From assembly GCA_015179125.1 (NCBI GenBank), contig WHVA01000156.1, positions 62,001 through 126,000 on the forward strand: a stretch of DNA of 64,000 nucleotides, in the 5' to 3' direction. A model generated the notes under the pieces. That model was not told where the DNA came from. It was given only the letters and a program-made list of their open reading frames with translations, and searched no databases. Positions within the stretch are counted from its first letter, which is position 1; every line of letters begins with the position of its first letter. The position numbers were made by a program, and so were the translations under genes. Origin of the DNA: Gautieria morchelliformis. Taxonomy: Eukaryota; Basidiomycota; Agaricomycetes; Gomphales; Gomphaceae. Below, piece after piece: positions 31,641-43,380 of this stretch.

Positions 31641-32187
31641 GGCAGTGCACACGAGCATCGCGGCCTTGGTCAGAGCTTCTTTGCCAACTTGGCGGATCCA
31701 CTGCACTCAGGAAAACTCAAGGTGAGCGCATCAGCGCTGGGTTCCTTGGGGAAGTTGGCCCAACGAACAGCAAACCGAGTCGAGGTCCCTGGAAAGACTG
31801 GCAAGTATCAAATCCGGTCTCAAGAGAATTCGGAAAATAAAATTTAAGCTAATAGCCAGGCCACAGGAAACCCCGTGAGATGGAACCCCGATAGTATAAT
31901 GACGGGGGGATTGCCTTGGAGAACTGACTATACATGTGAGAGATTCAATGCTTCTCGGAATGTACCTGAACAACCAAGTTGACACCTGGATTTCTGCGAT
32001 GCCAAAGTGTGATTCCAGAATCATTGCTCGTGGCAGGTCGCCCAAGAAGTTATTCCTTTCAACTAAAATACGCGAGCTGTTGGGCTCCCAAGTCAATCGT
32101 CACCTCCAACGCGAACACCAAATGTTGAGCGGCCTAACCTCTCATCCCACCCATCACTTGGATTATAAATTGTTCGCCTTGCTGTAA
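31641..32187. other. no recognisable gene
   Basis: A 121-residue open frame (32096-31731 minus) has no domain or codon pattern that I know. It lies just downstream of the small gene at 32188-32433 and may hold its 3' untranslated region. Confidence 0.4.
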
Positions 32188-32433
32188 TCAGTCGACGTTT
32201 CGCTTACGCAAGGCATTGAGTATTGAGGCGCCGGGCAGGGATGGGATGGTTTTTTTCGGACGGCTATTGAAGTGATACTTAATATTGTTGTGCCAGGCTG
32301 GCGCAACTGATTGTGCAGGAGCACTCACGTGTGATTGCGACAGAAATACCGGCCACGGTAGTACCACGATCCGGGGATCCATAATTTCTTTGGCTCCGAA
32401 GTTTGCTTTGGATTTAGGCGCCGTTCTGCGCAT
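32188..32433 (-). CDS. small basic protein of unknown function, 81 residues or 64 if spliced
   Basis: The frame starts MRRTAPKSKANFGAKEIMDP and ends LPGASILNALRKRNVD. A GTGAGT...TTAAG segment of 51 nt (after LSQSH, resuming YHFNSRPKKTIP) has the look of a host intron. As 51 is a multiple of three with no stop, splicing is not forced. It is rich in Lys/Arg and lacks a membrane segment. It follows the PPR gene in the same direction with about 150 bp between. I do not recognise the family; a small mitochondrial or ribosomal protein is one idea without proof. Confidence 0.45.
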   Translation of the reverse strand: MRRTAPKSKANFGAKEIMDPRIVVLPWPVFLSQSHVSAPAQSVAPAWHNNIKYHFNSRPKKTIPSLPGASILNALRKRNVD

Positions 32434-32579
32434 TTTGAAGTATTAATTTGGGGTGGGATCAGATAGTTCATTTGAGAAAGCAATACTAGCGGGGGCCGAT
32501 CTACAAGAGTCTCATGAAAACCATGTTGTCTCTGAGCCCTTCATAAACAGACAAATGAATCACCCAGCATCTGCTTCGC

Positions 32580-34397
32580 TTAATTACGCTGCAACCGTCC
32601 TCGGGGTATCATGTCGCTCCGAGCTTGTAACATGGCCATCTTTATTGCCTTGTCGGCAGCTAGCTTATGTTGGGTGGGATGAGGGAACCCAAGCGAGGCT
32701 TGCAGCGAAACACGGAGGATGGCTACCAGAAAGCTCATTGCATGCTCTGTCGCACCTTGGATTTCCAGCGAAGGCTTGAGGTATGTCTCGCATCGTGACG
32801 CCTCCAATTCCGTTGCGGCATCACGGCCGACTACGTATAGACGATCAGCAAGCATCTTCTTGTTTGGAACCTGTATCATCGTCGAGCGTCGTTCCCCAAG
32901 AAACCGGTCGAGCCATATAATGGTGTCCATCGTATTCTTCTGAGTAAGTTCTTTATACATCCGTCGCAGGAGACCAAGGATCACAATGCGCATTGTGTCT
33001 CTATCCGGACAAACATGATGACGAGTAAAGCAAGACAGGACGGTCCAAGCGGCAGCATAATCATCTCGCGCGATGAATGTACGCAATGCGGAATTAAAAG
33101 TAGCCGGAGATATCACGTTTTTGTGGGGCTGCGACTTTTTTGGATGCAGGCGCAGGCGATCCAAGGCTATCGTCTCTTTGAAGAGCTGTCGCGCTGTCGT
33201 AGCATCAGGCACAGCGACTTCGCAAACATCTCGCTGTCGCCTCGGATTAAGCATATTGAAGATCTGCCGGAAAGTATACGCATCCGGTAATGCGAGGGAT
33301 TCCGGGGTTAACAGCGACTGGTAAATGGCGTAAGCACGGTGTGTCCAGCCCCAACGAAAGAAGGCCGAAATGAGCATGTTACACATGCTGATGTCCAGAT
33401 CGATTCCCTCCGACCGCATGCGTTCAAAAAGCCATTCTACGCCTTGGGGTGGTGGAGCAGGAGACCGCACAAAACCCATGAGAATAGCCGCGTAAGGAAA
33501 GCTAGGGTGTTCCATCAACGGTCGGGATTTGTTCCGCCGTCGTAGCTTCAGTCCTAGACGGCCCGCAAGAGCATCCGAGTGGTCTGCCGTGGCCAAATCC
33601 GAGCCCGTGATTGGTGAAGCAGCAGTTTGATCTCGAAGTGGCCTTGTCTGGCGGTAGCGTTCCAACCACTCCTGTGCACGGTCCCATTGTCCAGCTAGCG
33701 AATGTGCTTTTATGATGGTCCCGTATACGGAGATAGGTGCTGTCCAATCTGTGCCACGAATGGCCAAATAAGAATCCAGCGCGTTTTCCAGGGCCTCTGG
33801 AGAAGAATTGTGAAGCTCCATTGTGTCAAGGATGGTCTTGAACGCCAAATCGTCCAATTGAGCGGCGCCACTCCTGAGCATGGCCTGAATCTGCTGGACA
33901 TGCTCCAAGTCATGCGTGCGCATGCTCCTCAACAGGACCATCATTGTTCTGGTATTGACTATGAGCCCCTCCTCTGCCATACGGTTACATAGAGACGTGG
34001 CCGCTTCAAAATCGCCATGCCTCGTAAAAAGAGTGATCGCCCTGTGGTAGCAGTCGTGGTGGCCATTTCGGTGTAAAGACGCAAAAGACAGTTCGTCGTG
34101 ACAAAGTGCAAGCGCATCTTCGTTTTTACCATCCACCAGCAAGTCTTGCAAGGTTATGAGAAGCCGAAAAATCCACGGCTCGATCTTTCCTGCAGCAAGA
34201 GGCGTAAATCGAAGGTGGGACCGCTTGGAGTTCCGGGTGAGGAAGTGCTTGGCGGACGCAGGCGAATTGCGAGGCCATTTGGTCTGTAAAGGCGTCCGTG
34301 GCGTTGCGAAAAGCTTTGCGACAGAAAAGGGAGACCATTTGGGCATGAGCAGCCATAGACGAAGTTGTTTATCCGGACACGTTGGCCCTGTGTACAA
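32580..34397 (-). CDS. pentatricopeptide-repeat (PPR) protein, 605 residues
   Basis: The protein is all-helical with PPR-like pairs: VYGTIIKAHSLAGQWDRAQE (about residue 220), SMCNMLISAFFRWGWTHRAY (about 334) and TFNSALRTFIARDDYAAAWT (about 436), plus weaker units from 110 to 190. PPR proteins bind organelle RNA and act in its maturation or translation, so a mitochondrial matrix role is likely. The first 65 residues are basic and poor in acids, as in a mitochondrial presequence. Start choice is uncertain: another frame with a presequence-like MAAHAQMVSLFCRKAFRNAT begins at 34356, so a 5' intron or different start is possible. The frame is whole, on the minus strand, about 155 bp upstream of the 5-phosphatase end (same strand). 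Confidence 0.8.
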   Translation of the reverse strand: MYTGPTCPDKQLRLWLLMPKWSPFSVAKLFATPRTPLQTKWPRNSPASAKHFLTRNSKRSHLRFTPLAAGKIEPWIFRLLITLQDLLVDGKNEDALALCHDELSFASLHRNGHHDCYHRAITLFTRHGDFEAATSLCNRMAEEGLIVNTRTMMVLLRSMRTHDLEHVQQIQAMLRSGAAQLDDLAFKTILDTMELHNSSPEALENALDSYLAIRGTDWTAPISVYGTIIKAHSLAGQWDRAQEWLERYRQTRPLRDQTAASPITGSDLATADHSDALAGRLGLKLRRRNKSRPLMEHPSFPYAAILMGFVRSPAPPPQGVEWLFERMRSEGIDLDISMCNMLISAFFRWGWTHRAYAIYQSLLTPESLALPDAYTFRQIFNMLNPRRQRDVCEVAVPDATTARQLFKETIALDRLRLHPKKSQPHKNVISPATFNSALRTFIARDDYAAAWTVLSCFTRHHVCPDRDTMRIVILGLLRRMYKELTQKNTMDTIIWLDRFLGERRSTMIQVPNKKMLADRLYVVGRDAATELEASRCETYLKPSLEIQGATEHAMSFLVAILRVSLQASLGFPHPTQHKLAADKAIKMAMLQARSDMIPRGRLQRN

Positions 34398-34552
34398 CTA
34401 GTGACGCGACGACCCATACAAGTAAATTTATGAGAATTTCTGGTAAGCTACAGCAAGTACAAAACAGTGCAACAATCGCGGGAATAATTGATGACGAGAA
34501 CAGTATGCCAGTAAGTATGGAATCAGAAAACATCGGACGGATTAAGTGCCTT

Positions 34553-37500
34553 CTATAGGATATGATGGCTTGTATAAAAATCTTGCACGCTGCACAACAG
34601 ACCGAGCTCGCGCTCCCGCCATAACGTCTGCACGTCGGATTTAACAGCCGCACGCGCCTCGTGATGTATAGATTTCACGGTGACCCGAAACGCGGCTGAA
34701 ATGGGCCGATGGTCGGAGACGTTGGCCTCGTATCGACGGTAGTGCAGCGCCCGCACACGTGATGGATCCCGACACCGGTACAAGATGCGGTCACACCACG
34801 CCGGGGCCCGCCTCTTCTCGGAGGTGTCATAATCGGACGTCCGACGATCGTACTTGTACGTGGGCGCGAACGTAATGGGGGCTTCAGTGAAACTGCGCAG
34901 GCGGAAACCAGGATGGTGTTTCGCCTGCTTGCGCAGCTGGTCATGGTTCAAAAGGAAGTCTAGCTCCTGCGATTCGATTGCATTAATGACCACGTCGCGG
35001 CGCTGGTCGATACGATAGTTAAGGTCTCCGCCGAGCTGTGCCGGACATGACATAAATAAACCACTGCGTGTCATCCAGGACCAACCCACTCACGAAGCAT
35101 ATTTCATGGTCCAAAATCATACTGCCATCACCACCCCCTACATACGGAAGCGCCCAGTCAATGCCTGAGGGCGGAAGGGCGGTGCCGTCTTCCAAGATAG
35201 CCACGAGGTCCTGGTTGCGAGCAGTGGTATGCGACTGGCCGGCAGCAAGATGGCAATTAATAAAACACAACGAGGAGTCATCGATCACGAATCGCGCAAC
35301 AATCGCGCCCTGCCAAAGGTAGCCGGTGTCAGTTAACATTGTTAAGGTCCATTGACTGAACCACTACGCACCTTGTTTCCGTACCGGCCACCCATACCAC
35401 GTTTGACAGCTGTAATCGCCGAATCGCGAAGCAGATGCTTCTGTCGTTGCCGGACGAAGATGCAGGAAAACAGGCCGACAAGGCTGTCCGTATGTGCAAC
35501 TACGTAAGGATCATCTACTGGCATAGCGAGTCGTACAGCGTGAACGAGGCGTTCATGCCACATGCGATAGGATCTCGACACCTTCTCCGAAATAGTACCG
35601 TCGGTTTTCTTCTTTTGATTTCCCAGCAAGACAGTCTCTGCAAGCCATCGTTAGAGCTCACACTCACTATACCCGAAGACAGGTGTGTCATATATACAAC
35701 ACTTACTTGCGGTGAGACTTCGGTTCTCAAGATCAATCAGCTCCTGGAAGCCAAACACAATGATATCTGGCGAATCGACGCTGTGCAAAACGTTCTCCAA
35801 GAAGTTTACGTTCTCCGTGTTTCCTGTGAGCGCCTCGGGCTTCTGGGCATCGGTATTCCACGAGCATATGAGGACATTCACGTCCCGGAAGGTGCTGAAT
35901 TCGGCTTCCCGTTTCTGAACTTCGGCCTCTGGGGGTTCAAATAAGCACGGAAGAATTCATCTCTCATAATTGACCTGGGGCAAAGCACTCACCAACCCAA
36001 TCTGTCCCCAACAGCCCATCCCAAAACCGCATCTGTTCGTCCCGGCCCAGACTAACAACATGCAATCGCTGAGACTACACCAACACGCACGTGATTAGCT
36101 GCGACCGTTGGCAGTGATAATAGATACAATCCTGACCTTTCCAATGCTGAACGGATCCGCGAAAATTTTGAGCACTGGCAGCTCCCCATGTGCTTGCCAC
36201 ATATTCGTGATCGTCCACGGCTTCGTCTCCACGTCATAGGCCGTGATGGTCCCCTTCCTGGACCCCATCCACAGCTTGTCCACGACACCCTCCAGCGACA
36301 GCACATCCGACACGGAGATCTTGACGACTTGCACGCAACACGGCACCGGCCTGCCGGAGTCGAACAAGTCCGGGGTCCCATTCGGCGACGCACCATCGGT
36401 TGCCGAGGGACTGAGCGACCAGCAGGAAATGTATCCCCCCTCGTGGCCCAGGTAGACGAGCTGCGGCTGTGACGGGAGCATCGCCCCAGACGTCACAGCG
36501 CCCAGCAAATCCGGGGGCGTGACGAGTTTGGCCGTGCAGTTGAGCGAAAAAATATCATACACGCGGATGGTGGGACCGCGCTGTCCGCCCGCAGCGCCGT
36601 TACTAGAGCCTGAGCCGGCGCCCGACCCACTCGACGTCCACAACAAGCCCGAGAAAATCCTCACGAAGCCCTGCTTGTCCGCCGTGCGCGCAATACGCGG
36701 CTGCCCGCCCGCGTTCAGGTCGTGATAGTCCTTCCACACCGAGGCTTTGCCAGAGTCGTCCAGCGTAATCATCGCCCGGCCATGGCGCAGGACGTGCGCC
36801 ACCGGATGCATATGCGCCGACCGCACGCGCACGAGCGCCCCGCGCTGCACATCGAATTCCCACACATGCCCGTCCTTGCTCCCACACCACAAGAACCCGC
36901 CATCCTCCTCGCCCGCCTCTCCCATCCGAAACTCCATCGCGGTGATGCGTGGCTCCTTGCCCCGCCGCTCAATCGGCAGATCCTTCAAGTCGATCGTGAA
37001 CACGGGTGAATCGCCGCGGGACAGGTCGTACACCCGCAAATCATGATGGTGCCCCGCGACGGCGACGTGGTTCCCAGCAGCCGCGGCAACGCACGCAGGT
37101 GCCGCCACGTGGATACGCGCCCTGGCGAAGATGTAGTTGGGCAACACAGGCGCCCTGCGCGAGCAATGCGTCGAGTCCGGGAGGTCCTCCAGCGCACGAT
37201 TGAGACGCGGCATCGACGGCTGCGTCCGCTCATTCCCCGCATGTTCGCTGTCCGAGTCGTCGGAATCACCAAACGAGCGTCGGCGTGGGGGAGGGAGTTT
37301 GTCGTTAAGACCGATGGCGCGTGTAGGGGGTGGTGCGATGCCATTTGATACGCGGGAAGACGGTTTCGCGGCAACAGAAGCGACTGGCGGTGGGTCATGA
37401 GCTGGCCGAGTCGGCAGAGGCGGAGGCAGTGCGCTCCCAGTCTCCTTGAATTCGCTGCTCGCTCGGTGTCGCCGAGGAAGTGGAGGCGGCCCACCTGACG

Positions 37501-38616
37501 AAGCGATGGGTGGGGGAGGGGGCACCCGACGTAAAGCCAAGGCAGTAGGATCCGCGCTACCTTCACTCATCACACTCCCACTGCTGCTGGTGCTTTCGCT
37601 GGAACTTCTGTTGTGCTCCTGTTGGCCCGCCTCAGCCGTCGACGCAACCGTGATCGTCGGTTTTCCCTGCAGGTCCCCGTTATTCCTAGAGGGAACTGGC
37701 GGAGGCGGCCGTGTATGTAAACTGACAAGTTCTTCGAGGGGAGACTCGCTTGAGGGAGATGAGGCAAACACGCGGGGGATCGGACTGGTGTGGGTCGGGG
37801 AACTACCGTTGGAATGATAGGGAGCGCTAGGCAGAGATGCACGGGGGCCTTTGATAGTTGACGATGGTCCGCCGGCACCTGGACGTGCGGGAAGGGCAGG
37901 TGGTCCGTTGATTGTAGTAGAGACGGAACGCAATTTTTTGTTACGGGTGACAGGGCCGGTAGTAGTGTGTTCGGTGCCCGAGTATTCGGGCGTCGCAGAA
38001 CCTGACCCACTACACACATTGGAGTCAGGCAGCGGGACGCATCTAGTGATATTACTCACGTGAACTTGGACCTTAACGACGCGACACTGCCAGAAGACGG
38101 AGTGGCGTCGCCATCGACCTTGCCCTCCGTTATTGACACGTGAATACCATCGGGTTCCACTCTCGACGCTGCGGCTTTGGTCTGGGGGGGCGGGGGAGGG
38201 GGCGGGGGCCGTCGTGAGAAAGAAGCCGCGGCTTTTGTGTTGGTCGGTTGCACTGTGCCGCCCGCGCCCCCTGGAGAAGGTGGCCGCGGCGACGGTGTAC
38301 GACTGCCCCTGGGTGGCGGGGGCGCGGGCTTGGCCTTCGCCGCGCCTTTCAAGTCTGGCGACGAGGGCGAAGCACGTAGCCCGGGCCAGGCTGCCGCGTC
38401 AGCAGGGCCTGAGATGATGCGTTTAGGGTCCAAGAATTGCTGCTGCTGCTGCTTGAGGTCCGTAATAGAGGACGAGCGTATTCGGTTCGGCGCCCTAGGG
38501 CCGTCGGGAGAGCTAAGAGGAGGTGGGGGAGGCGAGGATGCGGCAGCGATCTGTTCGAACCGAGAGCGAAGCGAGCTCACTGGCGGCGGCGGTGAGGTTG
38601 ACTCTATAGAGGTCAT
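34553..38616 (-). CDS. WD-repeat and inositol-polyphosphate 5-phosphatase (IPPc) protein
   Basis: Seven exons can be placed on the minus strand, with splice sites GT..AG: about 38616-38061, 38009-36137, 36075-36010, 35945-35705, 35645-35371, 35310-35098 and 35046-34553. The total is about 1240 residues. The N-terminus (1-430) is Pro/Ser-rich with a PPPPPPPP run and SLRSRFE/SLRSKF repeats. A beta-propeller of WD type spans about 460-830 (GSKDGHVWEF, DDSGKASVWKD, LGRDEQMRFWDG). The IPPc domain follows, with ICSWNTDAQKPEAL, IIVFGFQELIDLENRSL, GGRYGNKGAIVARF, FINCHLAAGQ, GGDLNYRID, APAWCDRIL and SDHRPISA, so all catalytic motifs are present. It removes the 5-phosphate of PI(4,5)P2/PI(3,4,5)P3-type lipids at membranes and so affects endocytosis and actin. 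An upstream in-frame ATG at 38778 would add 54 residues; I prefer 38616. It shares an intergenic region of 1.4 kb with the divergent glycosyltransferase. Confidence 0.92.
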
Positions 38617-40028
38617 GGTTCGGGGAGAAGGGCGGGGGAGGGTGCGCGGGAAAGGCAGAGGAGTGGGAAGCGACCAGCGACCTCTTCGCAACAGCAGTCC
38701 GTGGCGCACGTCGTCCTGGACAGCGAGCAAGGAGAAATGGGTCGACTTCGGCAACGGCCGAATGCGCCCATCGCTCATTAAACTTCACAGGGTTGGAGGT
38801 GGCTGCTTCTTCGCTATTACTTATACGTGTCTTGCACACATGGGAAAAGAAAATAATTTTACCCTAAGTCCAAACCTAAGAGGTACTACCCAGTCCGCAG
38901 TCACCCTAACTAACCCCTTGGGTGTGAGAATGCTATGCGAAGCGTCTCTGCATACTATGTAATGGCGTGCTAACGCCCATGCGCGAGACAGGCTGCGGAC
39001 AGGACACTAGTTCCCTGCAATAGCCGCAGACGGGGAAAGCTCGAAAGAATGTCGGTCCCTGACATGTTGACGGCTCGGGAGTAAACGGCGGTTCCGAGCA
39101 GCAGCACGAGTGGTATTGGAGAAGAGACTTGGCATGATGTGCAGGCGGAGGAGGGAGAGTGAGCGTGCTCAGTGGTTAAGGATTGCCTGGGATGAGCGGA
39201 CTGGCGCGTGAGGATGGGGGTAGGCGGATCGACGGGTGGAGGATACGAGGCGTAGACAGCGAGCATGGAAGAGATCCAGGTGCCCGGGAGGATCTGGTGA
39301 CGAGACGGAGAAGACCCTGAAGAACGCGAAACAGACAGGATCGAGGTAGAGAAAGGGAATGGGGTGTGGAGGCGTCTACATAATGCACGGGCTACGACCG
39401 TGTGATTCCCGCCGTCCTCACCACGGCGCACGACTTGTAGGATGATAGTGACACGCCTCCTCTATGAGCGCGCTCTCGCATCCCTCGCGCCACGGCTCAC
39501 ACATACGCATCGCCATGAGCCAAGCTCGCGCTCTCACACATACCAGCAATGCGCTAGCTTGTTGGCTGCTTTGCCCAAGCGAAAATGAGCGACGTGACCC
39601 CGTCAAGACGATGGAGGAGGGTGGGTAAGGCTGGGAGACTGTTTGCAGAAACATGTCGGTCATGCTGTGTTCACGGAGAGGACAAAATTTGCAGGGCCGG
39701 ACATGTTGATGAGGGGGGTTCGAAATAAAAGCACTACACGCAGACAGGTCGCCATCCGCAGCAAGCGCGTAAGGACTGCAGCAAGTGTGCTGCGTAGTGC
39801 GCGCCTTGGCCGCATAGCGATGCAAACAGACGCGCAGGATCAAGAGGCGCGACTGCCCAATCGGGTAGCCAGCCCGACCACGACCTGCCTGTTGCAACAT
39901 GGACCCCGCCCAACCCAGTATGGACTCCCTGTTGCCTGCGGCGGGGCCTGCGAGGCGCCTGTGGATCCCCTGTACTCCTCGTCCCGGGTGCTCCCGCCCC
40001 CGCCCATCCTTTACTTTACTTCCCCGTC
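38617..40028. promoter_or_regulatory. divergent intergenic region
   Basis: The upstream regions of the 5-phosphatase gene (minus) and the GT8 gene (plus) lie here. Open frames at 38970-39431 and 39418-39900 (minus) and 39643-40122 (plus) have no recognisable domain and overlap in several frames, as chance frames in GC-rich DNA do. CT-rich stretches precede the GT8 start. An uncharacterised small gene cannot be ruled out. Confidence 0.5.
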
Positions 40029-41135
40029 ATGCCCTCTTACGATTACGACTACTCTCCCCTCCAGAAACCCGCCCCCCGGCCCCGGTCCCACGTCTGGAAG
40101 ATCGCCTGCGCGGCCCTCTTGATCCTCGACATCGTCTTCCTCAGCGTGTACCTCATCGTTATGCCCGTCCGAGATAGATTTGACCCCTTAGACCGCTTCC
40201 AGCAGCTGTGAGTGGCCCCGCCGCTTCTGCCCGTTGCGTATTCACCGTGGTGCGTTAGGAGCAGCATCGGAACTGCGCAGTCCAACAACTCCACGCCCAT
40301 TAATATAAATCCCGACGAGCACGCCGTCGTCTCATCACTCTACACAGACTCGTACATCACAGCCATCACCACCCTGGGCCACTCCTTGCAGGCCGCCAAC
40401 GTCCGCGCCCGCATGATCCTCATGTACGTGCCCGGCCAGCTCTCCCCACACTCCATATGTCGCGCGACGGCCGCCGGCTGGACGCTGCACCCCGTCGCCC
40501 GCGTGCCTCCTCCGCACGCCGGCAAGGGCGTCCTCCCGCACTACAAGGACCAGTACACCAAGCTCCGCATATGGACCCTCGACGCCATCGGCATCAAAAC
40601 CGCCGTCTACCTCGACGCAGACACCCTCGTCCGCCGAAACTTCGACGAGCTCTTCGCCCTCCCCTTCAACTTCGCCGCCGTGCCCGACGTCTTCCTCGAC
40701 CACCGCGGCTTCACCATCGGCTTCAACGCAGGCGTCCTGCTCCTCCGCACCAGCACCGCCGTCTTCGAGGACATGCTCGCCAAGCTCGACGCCGCCGTCT
40801 ACCCCCCCAAATTCGCCGAGCAGGCCTTCCTCAACGTCTACTTCGAATCCCAGGTCGCCCGCCTCCCGTACGCATACAACGCAAACCTCGCCATCAAGTC
40901 GCGGAATACCCAGCTCTGGCACGCCATGGCCCGCGACATGCGCATCGTGCACTACACGCTCTACAAACCCTTCCCGCGCACGTCGTCCGTGCAGGACTCG
41001 GATACGCAGGCGACGATGCGCGAGTTCTTTCGCGGCCAGATGACGCTCGACGGCGGCTTTTGGGCGGAGGAGATGGGCTGGTGGCAGGAGTCTTGGCGCG
41101 ACATGGTCGTTAAAACGCAGAACCAATGCTTGTAG
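40029..41135 (+). CDS. family 8 glycosyltransferase, type II membrane protein, 351 residues
   Basis: Two exons, 40029-40207 and 40259-41135, with a 51-nt intron (GTGAGT...TTAG), give 351 residues. A short cytoplasmic tail with SHVWK is followed by one membrane segment (IACAALLILDIVFLSVYLIV, about 24-45), then a stem, then the catalytic domain. There the N-terminal strand is VVSSLYTDSYITAITTLGHS, the metal-binding DxD lies in YLDADTLVRRNFDELF (about 175-190), and FNAGVLLLRTSTAVFEDM (about 215), EQAFLNVYF (about 249) and HYTLYKPF (about 292) are GT8 (glycogenin/galactosyl- or glucuronosyl-transferase) blocks. It would transfer a sugar from a UDP-sugar in the Golgi lumen; the acceptor is unknown. 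The frame is intact. An antisense frame of 263 residues across it is a mirror of the GC-rich codon use. Confidence 0.92.
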
Positions 41136-42643
41136 TCTTGACTGTATCCTATATCTATGTTATATTTATTGTATCGGGTATGCGAGCTCCGGAGATCGAT
41201 TGCGCGCCCTGTCGGCGTGTCTAATTATAGCATTCAGTCCGTCTCATATGTCCATACTGTACTACGGATAGGGAGCTTCAGAGTATATAGGATCCTATAA
41301 AATGATAAGGCAATTTTAATAGAAACTTGCCGACCTGTGCCTGTTCACCACAGCTGGCTGGACCTTACATGTACAACTTCCGCCACATATGGTACTTAGT
41401 TCAGTTTCTCCATACACACTACTAATTATGCATCGTCTATAAGTAGTCGGCCAAGGCAGGTTTCACGTTCGATTTTAGATGTCTCAGGCTCTTATTCTCT
41501 AACAGCGTCACGGTGCCACTTGCGATGCTGCAATGCGAACCCACTGCCACTGGTTGTCAACGGAACCTGCACGGCCTCCTGCCCTCCTAATAAGTACTGT
41601 ACTTTTCATCGGGAGGCGCATGTCTCGCCTGCCACCCAATGCAGCACATGTCCTTCATCTCGTCCTGTTCCCTCATCCGCTTCGCAGGTCCTAACACATT
41701 TTTGGCATGTTCTAACCAGGTGCTCAGCGCTGCGCTCAAGCTTCAAGCTTCAAGCTCTGACATGGCTTTGCTTATACATAATGGCAACTCATAAAGATGG
41801 TGGCAAGACCCAAGCATCGATGCAGGATCTATTGCCCCTGTAACACTCATGCATGTGGTCCCAGCTGCAGAGAAGCGCCTCTCCCTTCTAACACAACCTC
41901 TGTCAACCCGACTCATGTCTAATCCACTCGATAAGATTCCAACAGATAACAGAACACCCCCGCCATCTACGCAGTCTATCAACTCTTGACAAGTCTTCCT
42001 GGAAGCCCAGGCTGCCCTCAAACCATTACTGTACCACTGTCGCCACTCAGACCATGGCTAGACGAGCTGTTCACCACGACGGGACAGTGGTGGAGCCTTG
42101 TGAGCCCCTCTGAGGTCTGAGTCCCATTGGGGGATTCCCTCCGAGCCTCAATCACAGGCATATTCCTTATCCAGGGTCAGGCTGCCCATGACATCCTGCA
42201 GGAGGAAGTAGCAAGCTGGCTGGCTAAGCATGCCGGCCTGGCTTGCAGCCCGGGTTGAGAGCTTCGTTCAACGTGGCCTCATGGGCACCAGGTTCAGCAT
42301 GGCTGGACTTATAGGCCAGCAGAGGCAGCTTCAAGCTGCACAGCACAGCCACATGCAAGCAATGGTGAGCCATCGCTCAGCTGGACCAAGACCTCGCCGC
42401 AGCACAAGGCCCTTCCCCAGTGGCTGATAGTGATGGGCACGGCCTGGCTTGGCCTGAAAGCCGTGGCTTTGGCCTGGTTAGCGCTGGCTTTGGCCTGCAA
42501 AATCCTGAGCCAGGCCGTTGGCACTTGGCCTGGCTCGGCTCCAGCTTGGCCTTGGCTTGGGCCATGGCCTGTTGGTGGGGGAATGGATTGTAGACACAGA
42601 TATCATTTTTTGTATGTAGCGCAAAAGAGATTAAAATTCTTCC
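41136..42643. other. 3' flank and hAT-like sub-terminal repeats
   Basis: No gene can be supported. From 42435 to 42570 the word GGCTTGGCCTGG and its variants (TGGCTTTGGCCTGGTTAGCG) recur about eight times, as in sub-terminal motif clusters of hAT elements; the hAT transposase end follows at 42644. A short frame 41743-42021 (minus) has no known domain. Confidence 0.55.
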
Positions 42644-43275
42644 TTAAAATTCTTCCTCATCATCGATGATGTCGTCACAATCACTATCCAACTCGAAGCC
42701 TGAGTCAGGCTTGCCCTTGCTGGTTGATACCTCCATGCCCTCCTCTTCACGTAACAGCTCTATCTCTACCTTCGAACTTGGGCTAGCTTCCCATACTAGA
42801 ATGTCATTGCACAGGGCACATTTGACTACTTGAAGTGCCTCCACCACATTGCCTCTCAAGCGGTTATGGCGTTTTGTAATGGTGATGCCCAAGCTAGAGA
42901 AGGTGCGTTCAGAGGATACAGATGACACCATTATAGCCAGGTAGTCGAAGGCCAATGATTCCCAAATGGGGTATTGCCACCTGTTGGCCTTTTTTGCAGT
43001 TAGCTCATGTGTATCCTGTGTTCAAAGGCCGTAGGACTTACCCCCCACCACTGCATCAATGTCATTCCTTGCGACATATGGTCAGGTGACCGAAGGAAGA
43101 TGTTGAAGTCCTCCTTCCAACCCTCATCGACATTTAGGGTTGGACTCGAGAGGTTTGACACTGGGTTAGCTGCAACATTTTCCTCATCTCCACTCAGTTC
43201 CTCCCTCCATAAGTGCCTGGGCACACTGCTTCTTAGGAATGGAGATTGCAGATGTGTCAAGTGCCCCTGCCACTT
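42644..43275 (-). pseudogene. hAT transposase, C-terminal part with dimerisation domain
   Basis: Two exons are seen: 43260-43042, ending MTLMQWWG, and 42988-42644, starting ANRWQYPIWESLAFDYLAIM and followed by VSSVSSERTFSSLGITITKR, RHNRLRGNVVEAL. This is the hAT C-terminal dimerisation domain (SSERxFS, Lx..NVVEALQ). The 53-nt intron (43041-42989) has GTAAGT, a CTAAC branch site and AAG|G. The DDE part is missing: an LTR-like sequence begins at 43381, just upstream. An acidic tail (DSDCDDIIDDEEEF) closes it. Non-functional fragment. Confidence 0.8.
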
Positions 43276-43380
43276 TCAAAGTCTCCCAGTGTGCCTTATA
43301 CTTCATATATTATTGTGAGTGACTAGGGTAACATAAGATGCTGTCCACTTACAATATGCTCAACTGTCACTCTAACCTTG

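Noticed and set aside
31731-32096. 121-residue minus-strand frame
   Set aside because: No domain and no support from neighbouring splice sites.
38177-38962. 261-residue plus-strand frame opposite the 5-phosphatase N-terminus
   Set aside because: Gly-rich mirror of the Pro-rich exon; no domain.
38970-40122. Three overlapping frames of 150-160 residues upstream of GT8
   Set aside because: They overlap on both strands in GC-rich DNA and none has a recognisable domain.
40335-41126. 263-residue frame antisense to the glycosyltransferase
   Set aside because: Val/Glu/Gly-rich mirror of GC-rich codons; the plus strand carries the GT8 motifs and a good intron.
41743-42021. 92-residue minus-strand frame near the hAT relic
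   Set aside because: Does not match any hAT block; cannot be tied to the transposase.
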